Part shown: piece by piece, positions 53,801-59,427 of the stretch | Position numbering within the stretch: the first letter of the stretch is position 1 | Layout: the number at the start of each line of letters is the position of its first letter | Source of the DNA: Mactromeris polynyma | Lineage: Eukaryota > Mollusca > Bivalvia > Venerida > Mactridae | Direction: 5' to 3' | DNA length: 64,000 bases | Assembly (NCBI GenBank): GCA_032209605.1 | Contig: JASFXZ010000009.1 | Coordinates: 16,169,553-16,233,552, forward strand | Notes under the pieces: model-generated | Told to the model about the DNA's origin: nothing | Seen by the model: the letters and a program-made list of their open reading frames with translations, nothing else | The model's database searches: none | Translations under genes and position numbers: made by a program

Positions 53801-56800
53801 CATTATCTGGTAATTCTGTTGTTACAAATGTTGGTGTAACGAGAGTTTAATGTTTATTTTCTGTTGTTTCTGCTACAGTTGCCTTGAATGACTGCAATGA
53901 ACACTTCCATGAACCAGTGTGTGACATCCAGGATGTGGAATATACCAATGATTGTTTGTTATTGTCTAAAGATAAGACAATAGGTTACCATGGACATTGT
54001 CAGGTATTGTTAACTACATAAACTTACAAGGGGCACTACTCTTGCAGTCTTTTAGTTTGTAATTTTGATACAAGGGAAGTAATCCAAGTGATGAATTTAA
54101 ATACTGTGTACAGTTTTTCAGAGGTGAAAATAATTTCCGGAATAAAATTCTGCTACAAATTTATTACTTTAATCTCTTAAAACCACTGCATTCAACAGTG
54201 TGCACACTTAGAAAGTCATGCAATACAAATATAGAAGAAATCTTCTGCATAATGTTAAGGGCACATGAATACTTTCTTGCAATCATTGTCTAGAAGGTTA
54301 CAATTCTGAATAAACAGATATTTTCATGAGTGGCAGAAATTGACTTAAAACTTCTTACGAGCAAAATTGTTTTCAAAACACGGAAGAGAATACTGCATTT
54401 CATACTCAAGTTTATAAGTGTACTTCTATGAATGAGGAAATGTTTGCTGACTGACATTTTCATGACTCTTTGATTTGTGAACAATTCCATGTTGAGAACC
54501 AAACCACTTATAACAATTGCAAGTATGATAGGAGAAATACATGGATACATTTTATTGAGGCCCATGGGTGATCTTCATGTTTAGAGCACCCATTACTGAG
54601 TACAATCAAGATGCATATCTGATTCCCCTAGAATGTAAGTTTTCATAAATAGATTTTTATAATAGCCTTGTTATATCCAACTTACCCTTATGTAAAGATC
54701 AGTCTTTATGTATGAACAAATTCTTTATTTCAGCCAAAACTCTGTTCAACAAAAACCGCTGTATGTGGACATGATGGTGAGACGTATATGTCCGAATGTT
54801 CTGCTCTGGCTGCCAGAATCACCGTGGATTATATCGGTCCTTGCAAAACATTTGGATTTGCTTTTACATCACCAAGTAAATAACTCATATGTTTTCCACA
54901 AAATTTGTTCACCTTGTCCTATGATACTGAAAGGTTGAATGAAACACATTTTTGCTATCATATCACTTTTAAATTTCATCTGAAACAATTAAAGTTGAAT
55001 AGATGGAGTAATTGATTAATGTGTATAATTTTACGTCTAAGGTTCTTAGATTTTCTATAAATATGGCCCTTGGTCCAATTGAAATGGGAACAAGACACAT
55101 TAGAATTCAATTTAAAACTTGAGGGATGTAAGTTGGGGAAAAAAACAAAATGGCAGGTTACTTATCCTTGACCAAATTGAGTGGGTACGCAAGCTAATAT
55201 GTTCAAGGCGTTCTGTAAAATCATAAGTCTTGTAACTATAGAAATTCTAATATTTGATCACAATTCTGTATTCTACTGTTTTGTAACTTATAATTGATTA
55301 TCGGCAATTCAAACATGCTCGTACGGAGTACTGCACTTAAGATATATTGTACGTTGATATTATGTATGTTCCACCTTGTTACAGATGGTATGGTATCCAC
55401 AAAGTCTTTATGTGATAATGTAGATTGTCCAGTGGTGACACCGAGTGGATGTACGGGTATTATACCACCTTGGTCATGCTGTCCTGTCTGTGGTAAGTAC
55501 AACTATATAACTGTTGATGGCTATTTTAACATGTGCAAAATTATATCGCCATCTATTCAAACTGCATCCTCGGTACCATGGCTATTTATAACATATAGCA
55601 AAACTTTGTAATCCATTAATGTTTCTCATTCTTTCTCGTCCAATGAAAACTTGGTACCATCCAAAGTCAATATTGGGTCCAGTTGTATCTTCTTAGGCAA
55701 GTAGAGTTGAAAAAGGCTATTCAAAACTATGTATTATTTGAAATAAATTTTCGGACCCGATGAATTTGAATGAGCGAGGTGCAACTGTATTGCATTGAGT
55801 GTGATTTCTTAGAAAGTGCCAATGATGATGTTACCCACAGACGAACGTCTCCATCTGTTATGGTGCTCTTGTTTTGAATAGGGTGCATGGTTGAATAAAA
55901 CTAATCATTTGCAGGTTCCTTTGAACTATTACCTATAAAGTTTTTGCATCAGAATAAACCCCAAGATGTTATGTCATTTATAAAATTATTTATTTATATT
56001 AACAACGTTTCGAGCAAAGCCGTCTTCTGCAAGTTAATAAACAACAACAACGGAAATGTTGGCATCACACGACGCCAACGGTGACAACATCAAACAATGT
56101 CATTCTTTTAACTATTATGTTATTTAAGATTTACTTTTCTTACAGCCGCCGAATTACGTGTTCTAGTGGCTGAACCGCTGGCACACGTTTCAATAGAAGT
56201 AAAGAAAGGTCCCCTCACATTGAGTAAAATATTATCCACTTTGTCTAAAATGATATCGGTGTCGGAGTGTGATGTGTTTGGTTACCTTGGTCTCGACGAT
56301 GACATTATCGTATTGGTTGCCCCGGTAACACAAGATCCCACTACACTACAGGTAATGATTTTAATATATTAATTTTTCTCAAAATGTCGTAAAAATATAG
56401 TTTTATCAGAGACTGCTACATTTATTCAATAGTTTATTTGGCAGAAAGTATATATAGATATAGAAACCCTTAAAAAAACTTGTGATTGACAAAAATGCCA
56501 AAATAAGGGCAATCAATCAACAGAAATTATTCATGTTTGATAATGAGGATTCATAGCTTAGAATAATTTATCCATTGTTAAATATTCAATGTTATTTTGA
56601 AAATATGTTGATTTCTTATTATTATATTTTTTTTGAATATTGCTTTTTATTTTTTTAGTAATTTATGATTTTTTGAATTATTGGTTAAATAATTGAATTT
56701 TATTTCAGATGAATGCGTGTATAAAGGAAGCTGAAAGACTTGAATATCTAATACAATCAAGGAATCCCTCAGTGACTTCTAACATGATATTGACTCCGTT

Positions 56801-56933
56801 AGTGTTTGCCAAATTACAAACTCCTGTGATGACAGCAACATCTAGTGCGTCAGCGTGTTATACTCAGCCGATCTTAGTGATTGTGATGCTTGTTTTGATA
56901 CATTTCACTCACAGACTCCGGGCAATAGTGTGA
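14731..56933 (+). CDS. RECK: RECK, GPI-anchored Kazal-type protease-inhibitor glycoprotein (19 exons, 5' end missing)
   Basis: Gene-level entry; the exons are listed separately. Joining the 19 exons gives 2642 nt, which with one base from a missing upstream exon is 880 codons plus stop. All junctions are GT-AG and the phases agree throughout. In order I see: CC2 to CC5 knot modules (each starts with a CC pair and has C...C pairs after it), a cysteine-rich region with the phrase EPCQLGC and later EMWKAIAC, EGF-like segments, three Kazal-type modules (the first with PVCASNGKTYPSACIARC), a CCPVC module, a conserved region around CDVFGYLG, and a hydrophobic C-terminus. This order matches vertebrate RECK (about 970 aa); the missing ~90 residues are the signal peptide and CC1. 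Known vertebrate roles are inhibition of MMPs at the cell surface and WNT7 co-reception with GPR124. Introns range from 357 bp to 18.3 kb. The identification is very secure; the molluscan function is inferred. Confidence 0.96.
15296..17755. repeat. 44-bp satellite array with higher-order structure
   Basis: About 53 units. The first block (15400-15640) has period 45 with unit core ccctgtgtaatactataatt; later units have period 44 with core ctgttactccatatttgatt. Variants insert AG (gccatcaggttgcc, 46 bp), replace ctgttactcc with ctaatactcc, or change gtgtaat to gtgaaat. From 17101 a four-unit 178-bp set repeats (17101, 17279, 17457). Open frames here are by-products of the 45-bp part. Confidence 0.95.
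18961..19404 (+). mobile_element. MITE of the CAGTAAAACCTCA family, interrupted by a SINE
   Basis: Left part 18961-19080 and right part 19350-19404 (ending tgaggttttactgta) together resemble the intact copy at 21659-21826. The hairpin words gaggtggtctta and its complement are present. Confidence 0.9.
19081..19349 (+). mobile_element. Full-length tRNA-derived SINE with target-site duplication
   Basis: 269 bp flanked by cttatttaaagg (19069-19080) and cttattttaagg (19350-19361 approx.), a 12-bp duplication with one mismatch. The head (19090-19157) folds like a tRNA: acceptor GCCGTGG with TCACGGC, perfect T stem CCGGG/CCCGG, Box B ggttcgattcc, anticodon loop CTTGTAA (Thr-like TGT). The anticodon stem is mismatched, so it is a SINE head rather than a working tRNA. 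The body runs to gatgaaacaaac. Confidence 0.92.
19490..19625. repeat. TTCATGAA-rich stretch
   Basis: Many ttcatgaa/ttcatga words, similar to 3896-3985 and 43366-43455. Confidence 0.6.
20222..20297. repeat. Small GC-rich inverted-repeat element
   Basis: tttggacggagctcatccga and the complement of cggatgagtcatccaaa are imperfect inverted copies; actcatcggatgagt is itself palindromic. The CpG-rich interior stands out from the AT-rich flanks. Confidence 0.55.
20475..20945 (+). mobile_element. Diverged SINE copy carrying an internal 21-bp minisatellite
   Basis: Flanks match the SINE body at 19081-19349: Box-B-like gggtttgaatctc, gtcctcc, tgtggagaagttgtcag, ggttagtactggtt, and after the array ctggttaggt, ccgtatatgactg and ttgacaaatagtgtaaaacc. 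Confidence 0.85.
20655..20878. repeat. 21-bp minisatellite inside the SINE
   Basis: About ten units of ggttggtaacccaggagcact; in the later part units with acccagg and acacagg alternate, giving a 42-bp double unit. The period divides by three, so several frames are open; none is a gene. Confidence 0.95.
21659..21826 (+). mobile_element. Intact MITE with TA-flanked inverted ends
   Basis: ta-CAGTAAAACCTCA at the left and TGAGGTTTTACTG-ta at the right; internal inverted words gaggtggtctta. 168 bp, no coding. TA ends suggest Tc1/mariner-type mobilisation. Confidence 0.9.
22018..22365 (+). pseudogene. Unidentified 115-codon open frame, possible gene or transposon relic
   Basis: The frame has a balanced, non-repetitive composition unlike the surrounding intron and reads like protein (for example LYFFELLRLEKYLIEDKLHF, then LNDVDLLINCMTID). 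I do not recognise a family. There are no clear splice sites and no promoter. It could be an exapted or decayed fragment, or chance. Confidence 0.25.
22478..22600 (+). mobile_element. Diverged SINE-body fragment
   Basis: ttcatgtgggaaagttgtca, cttgtggaaggcagg, ggttaagtcaactg and cataactgaa follow the SINE order seen at 20600-20930. Confidence 0.6.
24374..24985 (+). repeat. 78-bp tandem array derived from the SINE body
   Basis: Seven units start near 24374, 24452, 24530, 24608, 24686, 24764 and 24842. Each has gtcctccacctatgattcat, ggaagttgttgtggtggg and ggaacactgggcaaggtc, which track the SINE body. The end (gaagaatggtgtaaactt) matches the SINE 3' part. Units are nearly identical. 78 divides by three, which explains the open frames. 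Confidence 0.92.
25742..26285. repeat. 59-bp tandem array
   Basis: About nine units of gatggttgatgaccttcatt then ggtctggtataaaatattga; the first six agree well and the last three decay. Confidence 0.92.
27608..28302. repeat. 32-bp tandem array
   Basis: About 21 units of acctcccttgtgatatagac then aagttgcttgtt, with 33-bp and longer variants. A composite (gccgctaaaaaaaagttat) appears twice. The unit core resembles the molluscan word gttatctcccttgt. Confidence 0.93.
28427..28503. repeat. 19-bp tandem repeat, four copies
   Basis: Unit acaactgatttgaggcccc, exact or nearly so. Confidence 0.95.
29268..30016 (-). pseudogene. LINE reverse-transcriptase C-terminal fragment (degenerate)
   Basis: On the - strand 29826-29476 reads RRTRARLIMFYKIIHH, later YKFSFYPRTISQWN and DAFKTIV, the pattern typical of the C-terminal end of CR1/Jockey-type non-LTR reverse transcriptases. 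Upstream on the same strand the frame is broken. The 3' end shows a T-rich/A-rich tract (29335-29354) and an AAGAAGAAG tail (29270-29282). Not functional. Confidence 0.8.
30231..30487. repeat. 16-bp array, first segment
   Basis: Units of gattgtgaacatggct with A/G variants. This segment is part of duplication copy 1. Confidence 0.93.
30489..31815 (+). repeat. Tandem segmental duplication, copy 2 (511 bp shorter)
   Basis: Matches copy 1 up to aatacatgt, then resumes at the copy 1 position about 29772 (atatatcaatgg). Later positions are offset by 1327 instead of 1838, so 511 bp covering the LINE 3' end is absent. Confidence 0.93.
31558..32950. repeat. 16-bp array, main segment
   Basis: Over 80 units of gattgtgaacatggct. 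A shortened 10-bp variant gattatggtt (unit lacking AACATG) recurs and sets up higher-order blocks. The - strand open frames are produced by block lengths that preserve frame; they are not genes. Confidence 0.95.
33140..33224 (+). CDS. RECK: RECK window exon 2: second half of CC2
   Basis: Acceptor atgttacag, donor gtaagt; phase 0 in, phase 1 out; residues 29-57. It reads AQSEADVLAHCSHSTEDAKL and then FECIDRQR, carrying the last two cysteines of the module. It lies about 190 bp after the end of the 16-bp array. Confidence 0.93.
33225..33770 (+). other. Intron between CC2 and CC3
   Basis: A 546-bp phase-1 intron, AT-rich and apparently unique. No repeat or RNA gene seen. Confidence 0.7.
33771..33974 (+). 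CDS. RECK: RECK window exon 3: CC3
   Basis: Acceptor ttctttatag, donor gtatgt; phase 1 in and out, so a complete symmetric module exon; residues 57-125. It begins DGEKCCGKAVTTDSLTCKAT and contains the later pair in RQHCTGRNKEVVQCLQ. The ATG at 33692 and the stop just past 33974 in the open frame are intronic. Confidence 0.93.
34020..35057. repeat. 32-bp array, left segment
   Basis: About 31 units of tagctcaatgtgcagtcata then tagcccatga, with variants (gctttagc, gttatatagctcttga). Confidence 0.94.
35058..35832. mobile_element. Insertion inside the 32-bp array, ending in a perfect inverted repeat
   Basis: The array unit stops at ataggtca and resumes at atgtccagtcat. The insert is CpG-richer (gctcgcg, cggcgcgg, gcgcgcgc) and unlike any other sequence here. 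gacagggtatatg occurs at 35136 and 35718 and inverted near 35803. No transposase frame. Family unknown. Confidence 0.75.
35703..35827. repeat. Perfect 44-bp inverted repeat with 37-nt loop
   Basis: Left arm 35703-35746, starting gttatacaggttgttgacag; right arm 35784-35827, ending ctgtcaacaacctgtataac. I found no mismatch. In RECK pre-mRNA this would fold into a 44-bp hairpin. Confidence 0.95.
35833..36405. repeat. 32-bp array, right segment
   Basis: About 18 further units, enriched in the variant gcccttgatatagctcaatg. Confidence 0.93.
36782..38243. repeat. 30-bp purine-rich array
   Basis: About 49 units of tgtatgggaatagaggtgca then agggtaaaca at an almost exact 30-bp period. The + strand is strongly purine-rich. 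Because 30 divides by three, frames are open on both strands, the longest 473 codons on the - strand (36771-38192, repeating HVYPCTSIPI). Longer blocks are also repeated (37260-37440 is nearly the same as 37500-37730). Confidence 0.96.
38289..38419 (+). CDS. RECK: RECK window exon 4: first part of CC4
   Basis: Acceptor ttgttccag, donor gtaagt; phase 1 in, phase 0 out; residues 125-168. Starts SLHCCENTNNDTCRKVC and ends IIGACGKVDLI. NDT is a possible glycosylation site. In vertebrates CC4 is the module reported to contact WNT7 and GPR124. The acceptor is only about 45 bp after a 1.46-kb satellite. Confidence 0.94.
40772..40951 (+). mobile_element. Mariner-type MITE, TTCGAATTCA family
   Basis: tacagtcaggcctcgtttat then tcgaattcatc at the left, ataaaggaggtccaactgta at the right; 180 bp; interior gggacctgatatta shared with 50309-50502. 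Confidence 0.85.
41590..41725 (-). mobile_element. MITE of CAGTAAAACCTCA family, one end lost
   Basis: tacagtaatcctcacctcaa, ttttcaagtccatttcactg, aacctcaatattaagaccat are complementary to the right half of the 63324 and 21659 copies. Confidence 0.8.
42492..42684 (+). mobile_element. Mariner-type MITE, third family
   Basis: tacagtcaaacatgtctgta at the left, cacaggtttgcctgta at the right, with tggtcttt/aaagacca words inside; TA-flanked. Confidence 0.85.
43366..43455. repeat. TTCATGAA-rich dispersed repeat, copy 2
   Basis: Complementary to 3896-3985 (gagacagttcatc ... aattcatgaacttt). Confidence 0.6.
44542..44670 (+). CDS. RECK: RECK window exon 5: end of CC4 and start of CC5
   Basis: Acceptor gtatatttcag, donor gtaatt; phase 0 in and out; residues 169-211. 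SPLYQCLLKKG closes CC4, then KLHCCEKYVSKRCGGLCIK opens CC5. The Y of PLYQC sits where vertebrates have W (see findings). Confidence 0.95.
44671..45223 (+). other. Intron within CC5
   Basis: A 553-bp phase-0 intron, AT-rich, with no recognised repeat. Confidence 0.7.
45224..45332 (+). CDS. RECK: RECK window exon 6: second half of CC5
   Basis: Acceptor tatttaacag, donor gtaagt; phase 0 in, phase 1 out; residues 212-248. It contains SWKWPSIRKFEQHCGYL and ends EMHSCLKD, the final C...C of the knot set. Confidence 0.93.
45333..45886 (+). other. Intron after CC5
   Basis: A 554-bp phase-1 intron. Its middle (about 45455-45650) is a diverged copy of a repeat also at 14925-15130. Confidence 0.6.
45887..46063 (+). 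CDS. RECK: RECK window exon 7: start of the middle cysteine-rich region
   Basis: Acceptor ttttcaatttcag, donor gtaggt; phase 1 in and out; residues 248-307. VEEPCQLGC, YCTNMNNRPTEHFRSC and LWQKG-like TWQKGKI are near-identical in arrangement to vertebrate RECK, making this one of the most conserved exons. This region has been compared with frizzled-type cysteine-rich domains. Confidence 0.97.
46064..46668 (+). other. Intron after exon 7
   Basis: A 605-bp phase-1 intron. 46195-46280 (ttgtacctctatctcgaa...) may be the edge of a mariner-type relic; otherwise nothing seen. Confidence 0.5.
46669..46765 (+). CDS. RECK: RECK window exon 8: cysteine-rich region, EMWKAIAC segment
   Basis: Acceptor actttcag, donor gtaaat; phase 1 in, phase 2 out; residues 307-339. 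It reads DIRSCEPEMWKAIACAYQIK then PCYRK, matching a strongly conserved RECK segment. Confidence 0.97.
46766..47419 (+). other. Intron containing an unexplained 100-codon open frame
   Basis: A 654-bp phase-2 intron. The + frame 46838-47140 is open and holds the motif aagggagacaac near 46968. Spliced at the nearest acceptor (tttttag, 46853) in the required phase it meets a stop at once, so it is not a RECK exon. Confidence 0.55.
47420..47544 (+). CDS. RECK: RECK window exon 9: end of cysteine-rich region
   Basis: Acceptor atattccag, donor gtagga; phase 2 in, phase 1 out; residues 339-381. It reads REDCVYIMSKCVDTTQ, then LCKRLPSKSSGECISV, the same cysteine order as the vertebrate protein. Confidence 0.93.
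47715..47860 (+). mobile_element. SINE-like relic
   Basis: Box-B-like ggttcaaaccc at 47775 and an end shared with 1725-1755. Confidence 0.4.
48839..48934 (+). other. Possible alternative (cassette) RECK exon
   Basis: A 96-nt segment after a weak acceptor (gtctgtgttag) and before gtaaca. It would enter and leave in phase 1, exactly as the flanking exons require, adding 32 residues with one cysteine (DARDCLANNPNGQYD...). The frame stays open to 49078. No equivalent is known to me in vertebrate RECK, the acceptor is poor, and the added single cysteine would be unpaired. This is a hypothesis only. Confidence 0.2.
49078..49218 (+). CDS. RECK: RECK window exon 10: EGF-like segment
   Basis: Acceptor tatatttcag, donor gtaatg; phase 1 in and out; residues 381-428. 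It includes SQPCKSNPCKDDEVCVLHRR and ends CPHFVCRKG, parallel to vertebrate PCNPNPC...C. The window's longest nearby open frame reads a different frame through this exon; the phase decides the correct one. Confidence 0.94.
49219..50551 (+). other. Intron after exon 10
   Basis: A 1333-bp phase-1 intron. It holds a mariner-like MITE at 50309-50502 and a possible SINE-core fragment at 49822-49880; the rest is AT-rich. Confidence 0.65.
50309..50502 (+). mobile_element. Mariner-type MITE, TTCGAATTCA family, second copy
   Basis: tagtcgaacctcgttcactc at the left, aatgaggtccgactgtta at the right; interior aggacctgatattt and gaatagcccat match 40772-40951. Confidence 0.85.
50552..50758 (+). CDS. RECK: RECK window exon 11: cysteine-rich (VWC-like) segment
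   Basis: Acceptor cattttacag, donor gtaagt; phase 1 in and out; residues 428-497. Begins GCKMGEVSKV, continues CLNYKVCHCSHTGNLGHC and CLRVDHCVISTGVID. The CxC and spacing are VWC-like by eye; homology with the same RECK interval is clear. Confidence 0.93.
50759..51384 (+). other. Intron after exon 11
   Basis: A 626-bp phase-1 intron, AT-rich, nothing recognised. Confidence 0.65.
51385..51498 (+). CDS. RECK: RECK window exon 12: cysteine-rich segment before the Kazal region
   Basis: Acceptor gtatatttgtacag, donor gtaagt; phase 1 in and out; residues 497-535. It contains CNDCVCFGGDKICSKRQC, close in pattern to vertebrate CNVCSCFAGNLVC. Confidence 0.95.
51499..52056 (+). other. Intron before the first Kazal module
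   Basis: A 558-bp phase-1 intron, AT-rich, nothing recognised. Confidence 0.65.
52057..52225 (+). CDS. RECK: RECK window exon 13: Kazal module 1 and start of EGF-like segment
   Basis: Acceptor catccacag, donor gtatgt; phase 1 in, phase 2 out; residues 535-591. CKCSRKFEPVCASNGKTYPS then ACIARC has the full Kazal signature (C-PVC-NG-TY-C-C) and is the best-conserved Kazal repeat, as in vertebrates. It ends with NPCADNPCEAGYR. Confidence 0.97.
52226..52863 (+). other. Intron after Kazal module 1
   Basis: A 638-bp phase-2 intron. 52290-52510 contains a possible SINE relic (tcccgagaaccctgg); weakly supported. Confidence 0.5.
52864..52928 (+). CDS. RECK: RECK window exon 14: short EGF-like linker exon
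   Basis: Acceptor tctgtattttag, donor gtaagt; phase 2 in, phase 1 out; residues 591-613. Only 65 nt; reads CVVNKQVCYGHRSSPCLQYK followed by C, parallel to vertebrate RCIPKPQVC...CSQYEC. A MITE begins only 15 bp after its donor site. Confidence 0.92.
52944..53109 (+). mobile_element. MITE, first of two head-to-tail copies
   Basis: tacagtgaaacttaacgtaa to attattgaggtttggctgta; contains agaccacctc. Confidence 0.8.
53125..53288 (+). mobile_element. MITE, second of two head-to-tail copies
   Basis: ataacctcaataataatacc to aaagtgagattttactgta; contains ttgaataaagaacagtg and gaggtggtctta. Confidence 0.8.
53677..53855 (+). mobile_element. Mariner-like relic next to an exon
   Basis: tacagtcgactcttgttgta at the left; aatgttggtgtaacgagagt near the right is a partial inverted match. 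The far right end is not clear. Confidence 0.5.
53879..54003 (+). CDS. RECK: RECK window exon 15: Kazal module 2 (degenerate)
   Basis: Acceptor tttctgctacag, donor gtattg; phase 1 in, phase 0 out; residues 613-654. DCNEHFHEPVCDIQDVEYTN then DCLLL and HGHCQ. It lacks the canonical NG-TY motif (D-VEYTN instead), as the second vertebrate module also does. Confidence 0.95.
54004..54733 (+). other. Intron between Kazal modules 2 and 3
   Basis: A 730-bp phase-0 intron, AT-rich, nothing recognised. Confidence 0.65.
54734..54875 (+). CDS. RECK: RECK window exon 16: Kazal module 3
   Basis: Acceptor ctttatttcag, donor gtaaat; phase 0 in, phase 1 out; residues 655-702. It contains AVCGHDGETYMSECSALAAR and DYIGPC, a complete Kazal pattern close to the vertebrate VCGHNGETY. 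Confidence 0.96.
54876..55384 (+). other. Intron after Kazal module 3
   Basis: A 509-bp phase-1 intron, AT-rich, nothing recognised. Confidence 0.65.
55385..55492 (+). CDS. RECK: RECK window exon 17: CCPVC module
   Basis: Acceptor accttgttacag, donor gtaagt; phase 1 in and out; residues 702-738. LCDNVDCPVVTPSGCTGIIP then PWSCCPVC, equal in layout to the vertebrate segment ending IIPPGACCPLC; the ending is VWC-like. Confidence 0.96.
55493..56145 (+). other. Intron with reverse MITE fragment and a retroelement-like motif
   Basis: A 653-bp phase-1 intron. 55672-55789 is a reverse-oriented piece of the MITE family seen at 40772 and 50309. 56004-56030 carries acgtttcgagcaaagccgtc, a word type common near the ends of retroelements. 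Confidence 0.6.
55672..55789 (-). mobile_element. Reverse fragment of the TTCGAATTCA MITE family
   Basis: gggtccagttgtatcttctt, ggctattcaaaac, ggacccgatgaatttgaatg and gaggtgcaactgta are the complement of the family consensus. Confidence 0.75.
56146..56351 (+). CDS. RECK: RECK window exon 18: conserved C-terminal globular region
   Basis: Acceptor tacttttcttacag, donor gtaatg; phase 1 in, phase 0 out; residues 738-806. AELRVLV, LTLSKILSTLSKMISVSECD and VFGYLGLDDDIIVLVAPV match the vertebrate region in sequence and order. No function is assigned to this segment in what I know. Confidence 0.96.
56352..56708 (+). other. Last intron
   Basis: A 357-bp phase-0 intron, very AT-rich, no repeat recognised. 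Confidence 0.7.
56709..56933 (+). CDS. RECK: RECK window exon 19: C-terminus with GPI-attachment signal and stop
   Basis: Acceptor tttatttcag; phase 0 in; residues 807-880, then TGA at 56931. ACIKEAERLEYLIQSRNPS aligns with vertebrate ACNKEAEKIESLINSDSP. A run of small residues (TATSSASA) precedes a hydrophobic stretch (PILVIVMLVLIHF) and a short polar end, a GPI-anchor type signal. The ATG at 56709 is an internal codon, not a start. The exact anchor site is a guess near SSASA. Confidence 0.95.
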   Translation: MNACIKEAERLEYLIQSRNPSVTSNMILTPLVFAKLQTPVMTATSSASACYTQPILVIVMLVLIHFTHRLRAIV

Positions 56934-57730
56934 ACGAAGATTACTATTGGTTCTGATGTTAACTGAATCTCATGACCCACATAATTTATGTGTTGAAAGT
57001 TGTTGTGTTTTGGAAGAAAGCGAAGCTTTGAGCATAATACGGAGAAAAGAATATCAAAACAGTGCTGGATATTACATAAATTATTTGCAATTTTTCTGGC
57101 AGTGGTTTTTGCCGGGATATCTTTTATAGATCTGGTGGCTACATTTAAAGCACCAAGCTGACATTGATGTCCAGTGTTCTGTACTTCATTTTATGTTTGC
57201 TTAGATTATGTGTACATTATCAAAGGGATCTTAAAGTGTTGAAAAACACTTTGTGCCTGTTTCATTGAATCGTGCTTTAAAAATAATAGTTCATAGTATT
57301 CTTATGTGACTGTGATATTTTGTTGCCATGGCAAACTGTGTTGATTGTCAAGTATATATACTGTTGCCATAGTAATTTAGTTTATGTTACCATATTAGGG
57401 CATATGGTAAGCTATGATGTATAATCGGGTATGCCAAATGTATACCTGCATCATAAATACCCGGTAATTGTATTTTGCTGCTATAAATCACAGACTTTAA
57501 GACATGGATTGGTAACTTCCTACTATGTGTGTTTAGATTTGTTTGAACTCTCGCGAGCGGAGGTTTTTTTTCCGAGATCAAACCTGCTATAAAAATTTTG
57601 CGGCATCTGCCATCTTGATTCTGAAATGAGAGAAGTTGACATTTTGATCATATTTTAACATTTCTTCAGTCTTGATTTATACATTTTTAAATTACTACAT
57701 TGAAAGAATAAAGAATTACACAGATCAATA
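56934..57730 (+). other. Probable RECK 3' UTR
   Basis: AT-rich sequence after the stop with no further coding signal. The first clear polyadenylation hexamer is AATAAA at 57707. Longer UTRs are possible, as further AATAAA words occur (near 58505 and 59271). Confidence 0.5.
57707..57712 (+). terminator. Candidate polyadenylation signal
   Basis: Canonical AATAAA about 775 bp after the stop. In AT-rich sequence this hexamer is frequent, so use is unproven. Confidence 0.4.
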
Positions 57731-58227
57731 CGTAATTATGCAGTCATTTAAGTACTAATCAACAGAGCCAGCAACGGCTGGAAATGAACAGAGACTGCTG
57801 ACTGATCGCCGATCGATAAAGTGATGGAAATTCATGATACTGACGGAACATGGGCTAAGGATTGTGGGTAAATTATTTCTTTTTATAGTCTCAACGATAT
57901 CAGCCAGTTTCCAATCCATGGTTTTTATGTCCGTGTATAAATGTAGGAATTTTAAATTCTTAGGAAGACAAGACTACAGTATGATCAAAGTTTACCATAT
58001 ATATATATACATTGTGACTATAAGAAGGTTTTACAATCTCGATATTGTATTATAGTTGTACATAATCATGTTTTTACTGTGTATTTGTTCTGATGATTAT
58101 TTGACCACCATTTCAATTTTTTTACTGAAACAAATTATTATCAATACCTGTAACTGTATTATCCCTTAATGATAATTGTGATCAGTGTTCTTTCATATTA
58201 CTGTGGAAGAAATGTGATCCTGTATTG

Positions 58228-58540
58228 AACTGAATAATGTATCTCCATAATCCATTTAGAAACTAATGCAATCTCACAATTCAGTGAAAAATATTTACTC
58301 CCTTAATGCATTGGAAGAAATGCAATCCCATAATGCACTAAAATAATTTTACTCCCATAATGCATAAGAAAAAATGCAAATCCCATGGACAAATGAAATG
58401 AATTCACTCCATAAAATGCCTTGGAAGAAATGCAATCCCATAATTCACTTAATAATTTTATTCCCATAATGCATTAGCCGAAATACGATCCCTTGATCCT
58501 CTGGAATAAATTTACTCCCAAAATGCATTATATGTTGTGC
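58228..58540. repeat. Degenerate tandem repeat in the 3' flank
   Basis: Five or so loose copies of tttactcccataatgcattg then gaagaaatgcaatccca. Confidence 0.75.
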
Positions 58541-59427
58541 AATCACATTACATGCATTTGGGTGCATGCATACTTTCTGTATGCATGGCAACAAAATTAC
58601 CTCAAAATTGACCACCATGAGCCATGCAAGTCTGTGTGAAACATTTTATATGCTGACCGAAATTGTTAACCCAAAGTGGCCTTCAACAAATTAATTGTTG
58701 ATCAAAATTTGGAATCAAAATATACCCACATAGCCCAAAATACTATAGAATGCGTTACCTCATGATGAGGTTAATTTTAAACATAAACTGATTTTAGAAA
58801 CTGAATTTTAATGCATAGAAATCAACAATCTTGTTACTATGGCAACTTACTCGTGACGGAGAAGACAATACAAACTAAAATGCTTTTATCACTTCGGTGC
58901 CAAATGAGTACTTTTCTAAATTCTCATTTTTTGTTTGAAATGTTTTGATAACTCATTGATTTGAGTAGTCTGAATCATCCAGATGCTTTATTGTTTAACA
59001 ACAATGCATCTGAGTAATTGAGACTATATATTTTAACAGACTGATAGAATCAAAATTGTTTTATGCAGAATGTTTTAAACTTTTCAAGAATTTTTATATA
59101 TTTTATTCTATAAAAAAGTCTGCAATGATTTAGTTAAGTTTTGTAAATATTTTACCTGAAGCTTACGTTTTAGAAGTGCAACTTCTATGTTTAGCATAAG
59201 GGCTTTAACATGGCAACGTTGGCGAAACATACTTTACTGGTAATCTCATAGAAGAGTTATATGTTCTCTTAATAAATGTGTAGTATATATATATATAAAT
59301 ATTCATTGTATAAAATCAGCATTATTCATGTAATATTTTGATGTATTATTATTTTCTTTGTTGTATGATGTATACTTGTATCATTATTGTGGCATTAGCA
59401 GTGCCTGGTAGTAATGTCAACATCAGG

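Larger units (their letters stand above)
52929..53878 (+). other. Intron loaded with MITE copies
   Basis: A 950-bp phase-1 intron of which over half is transposon: two head-to-tail copies at 52944-53288 and a different mariner-like relic from 53677 to about 53855, ending close to the next acceptor. Confidence 0.8.
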
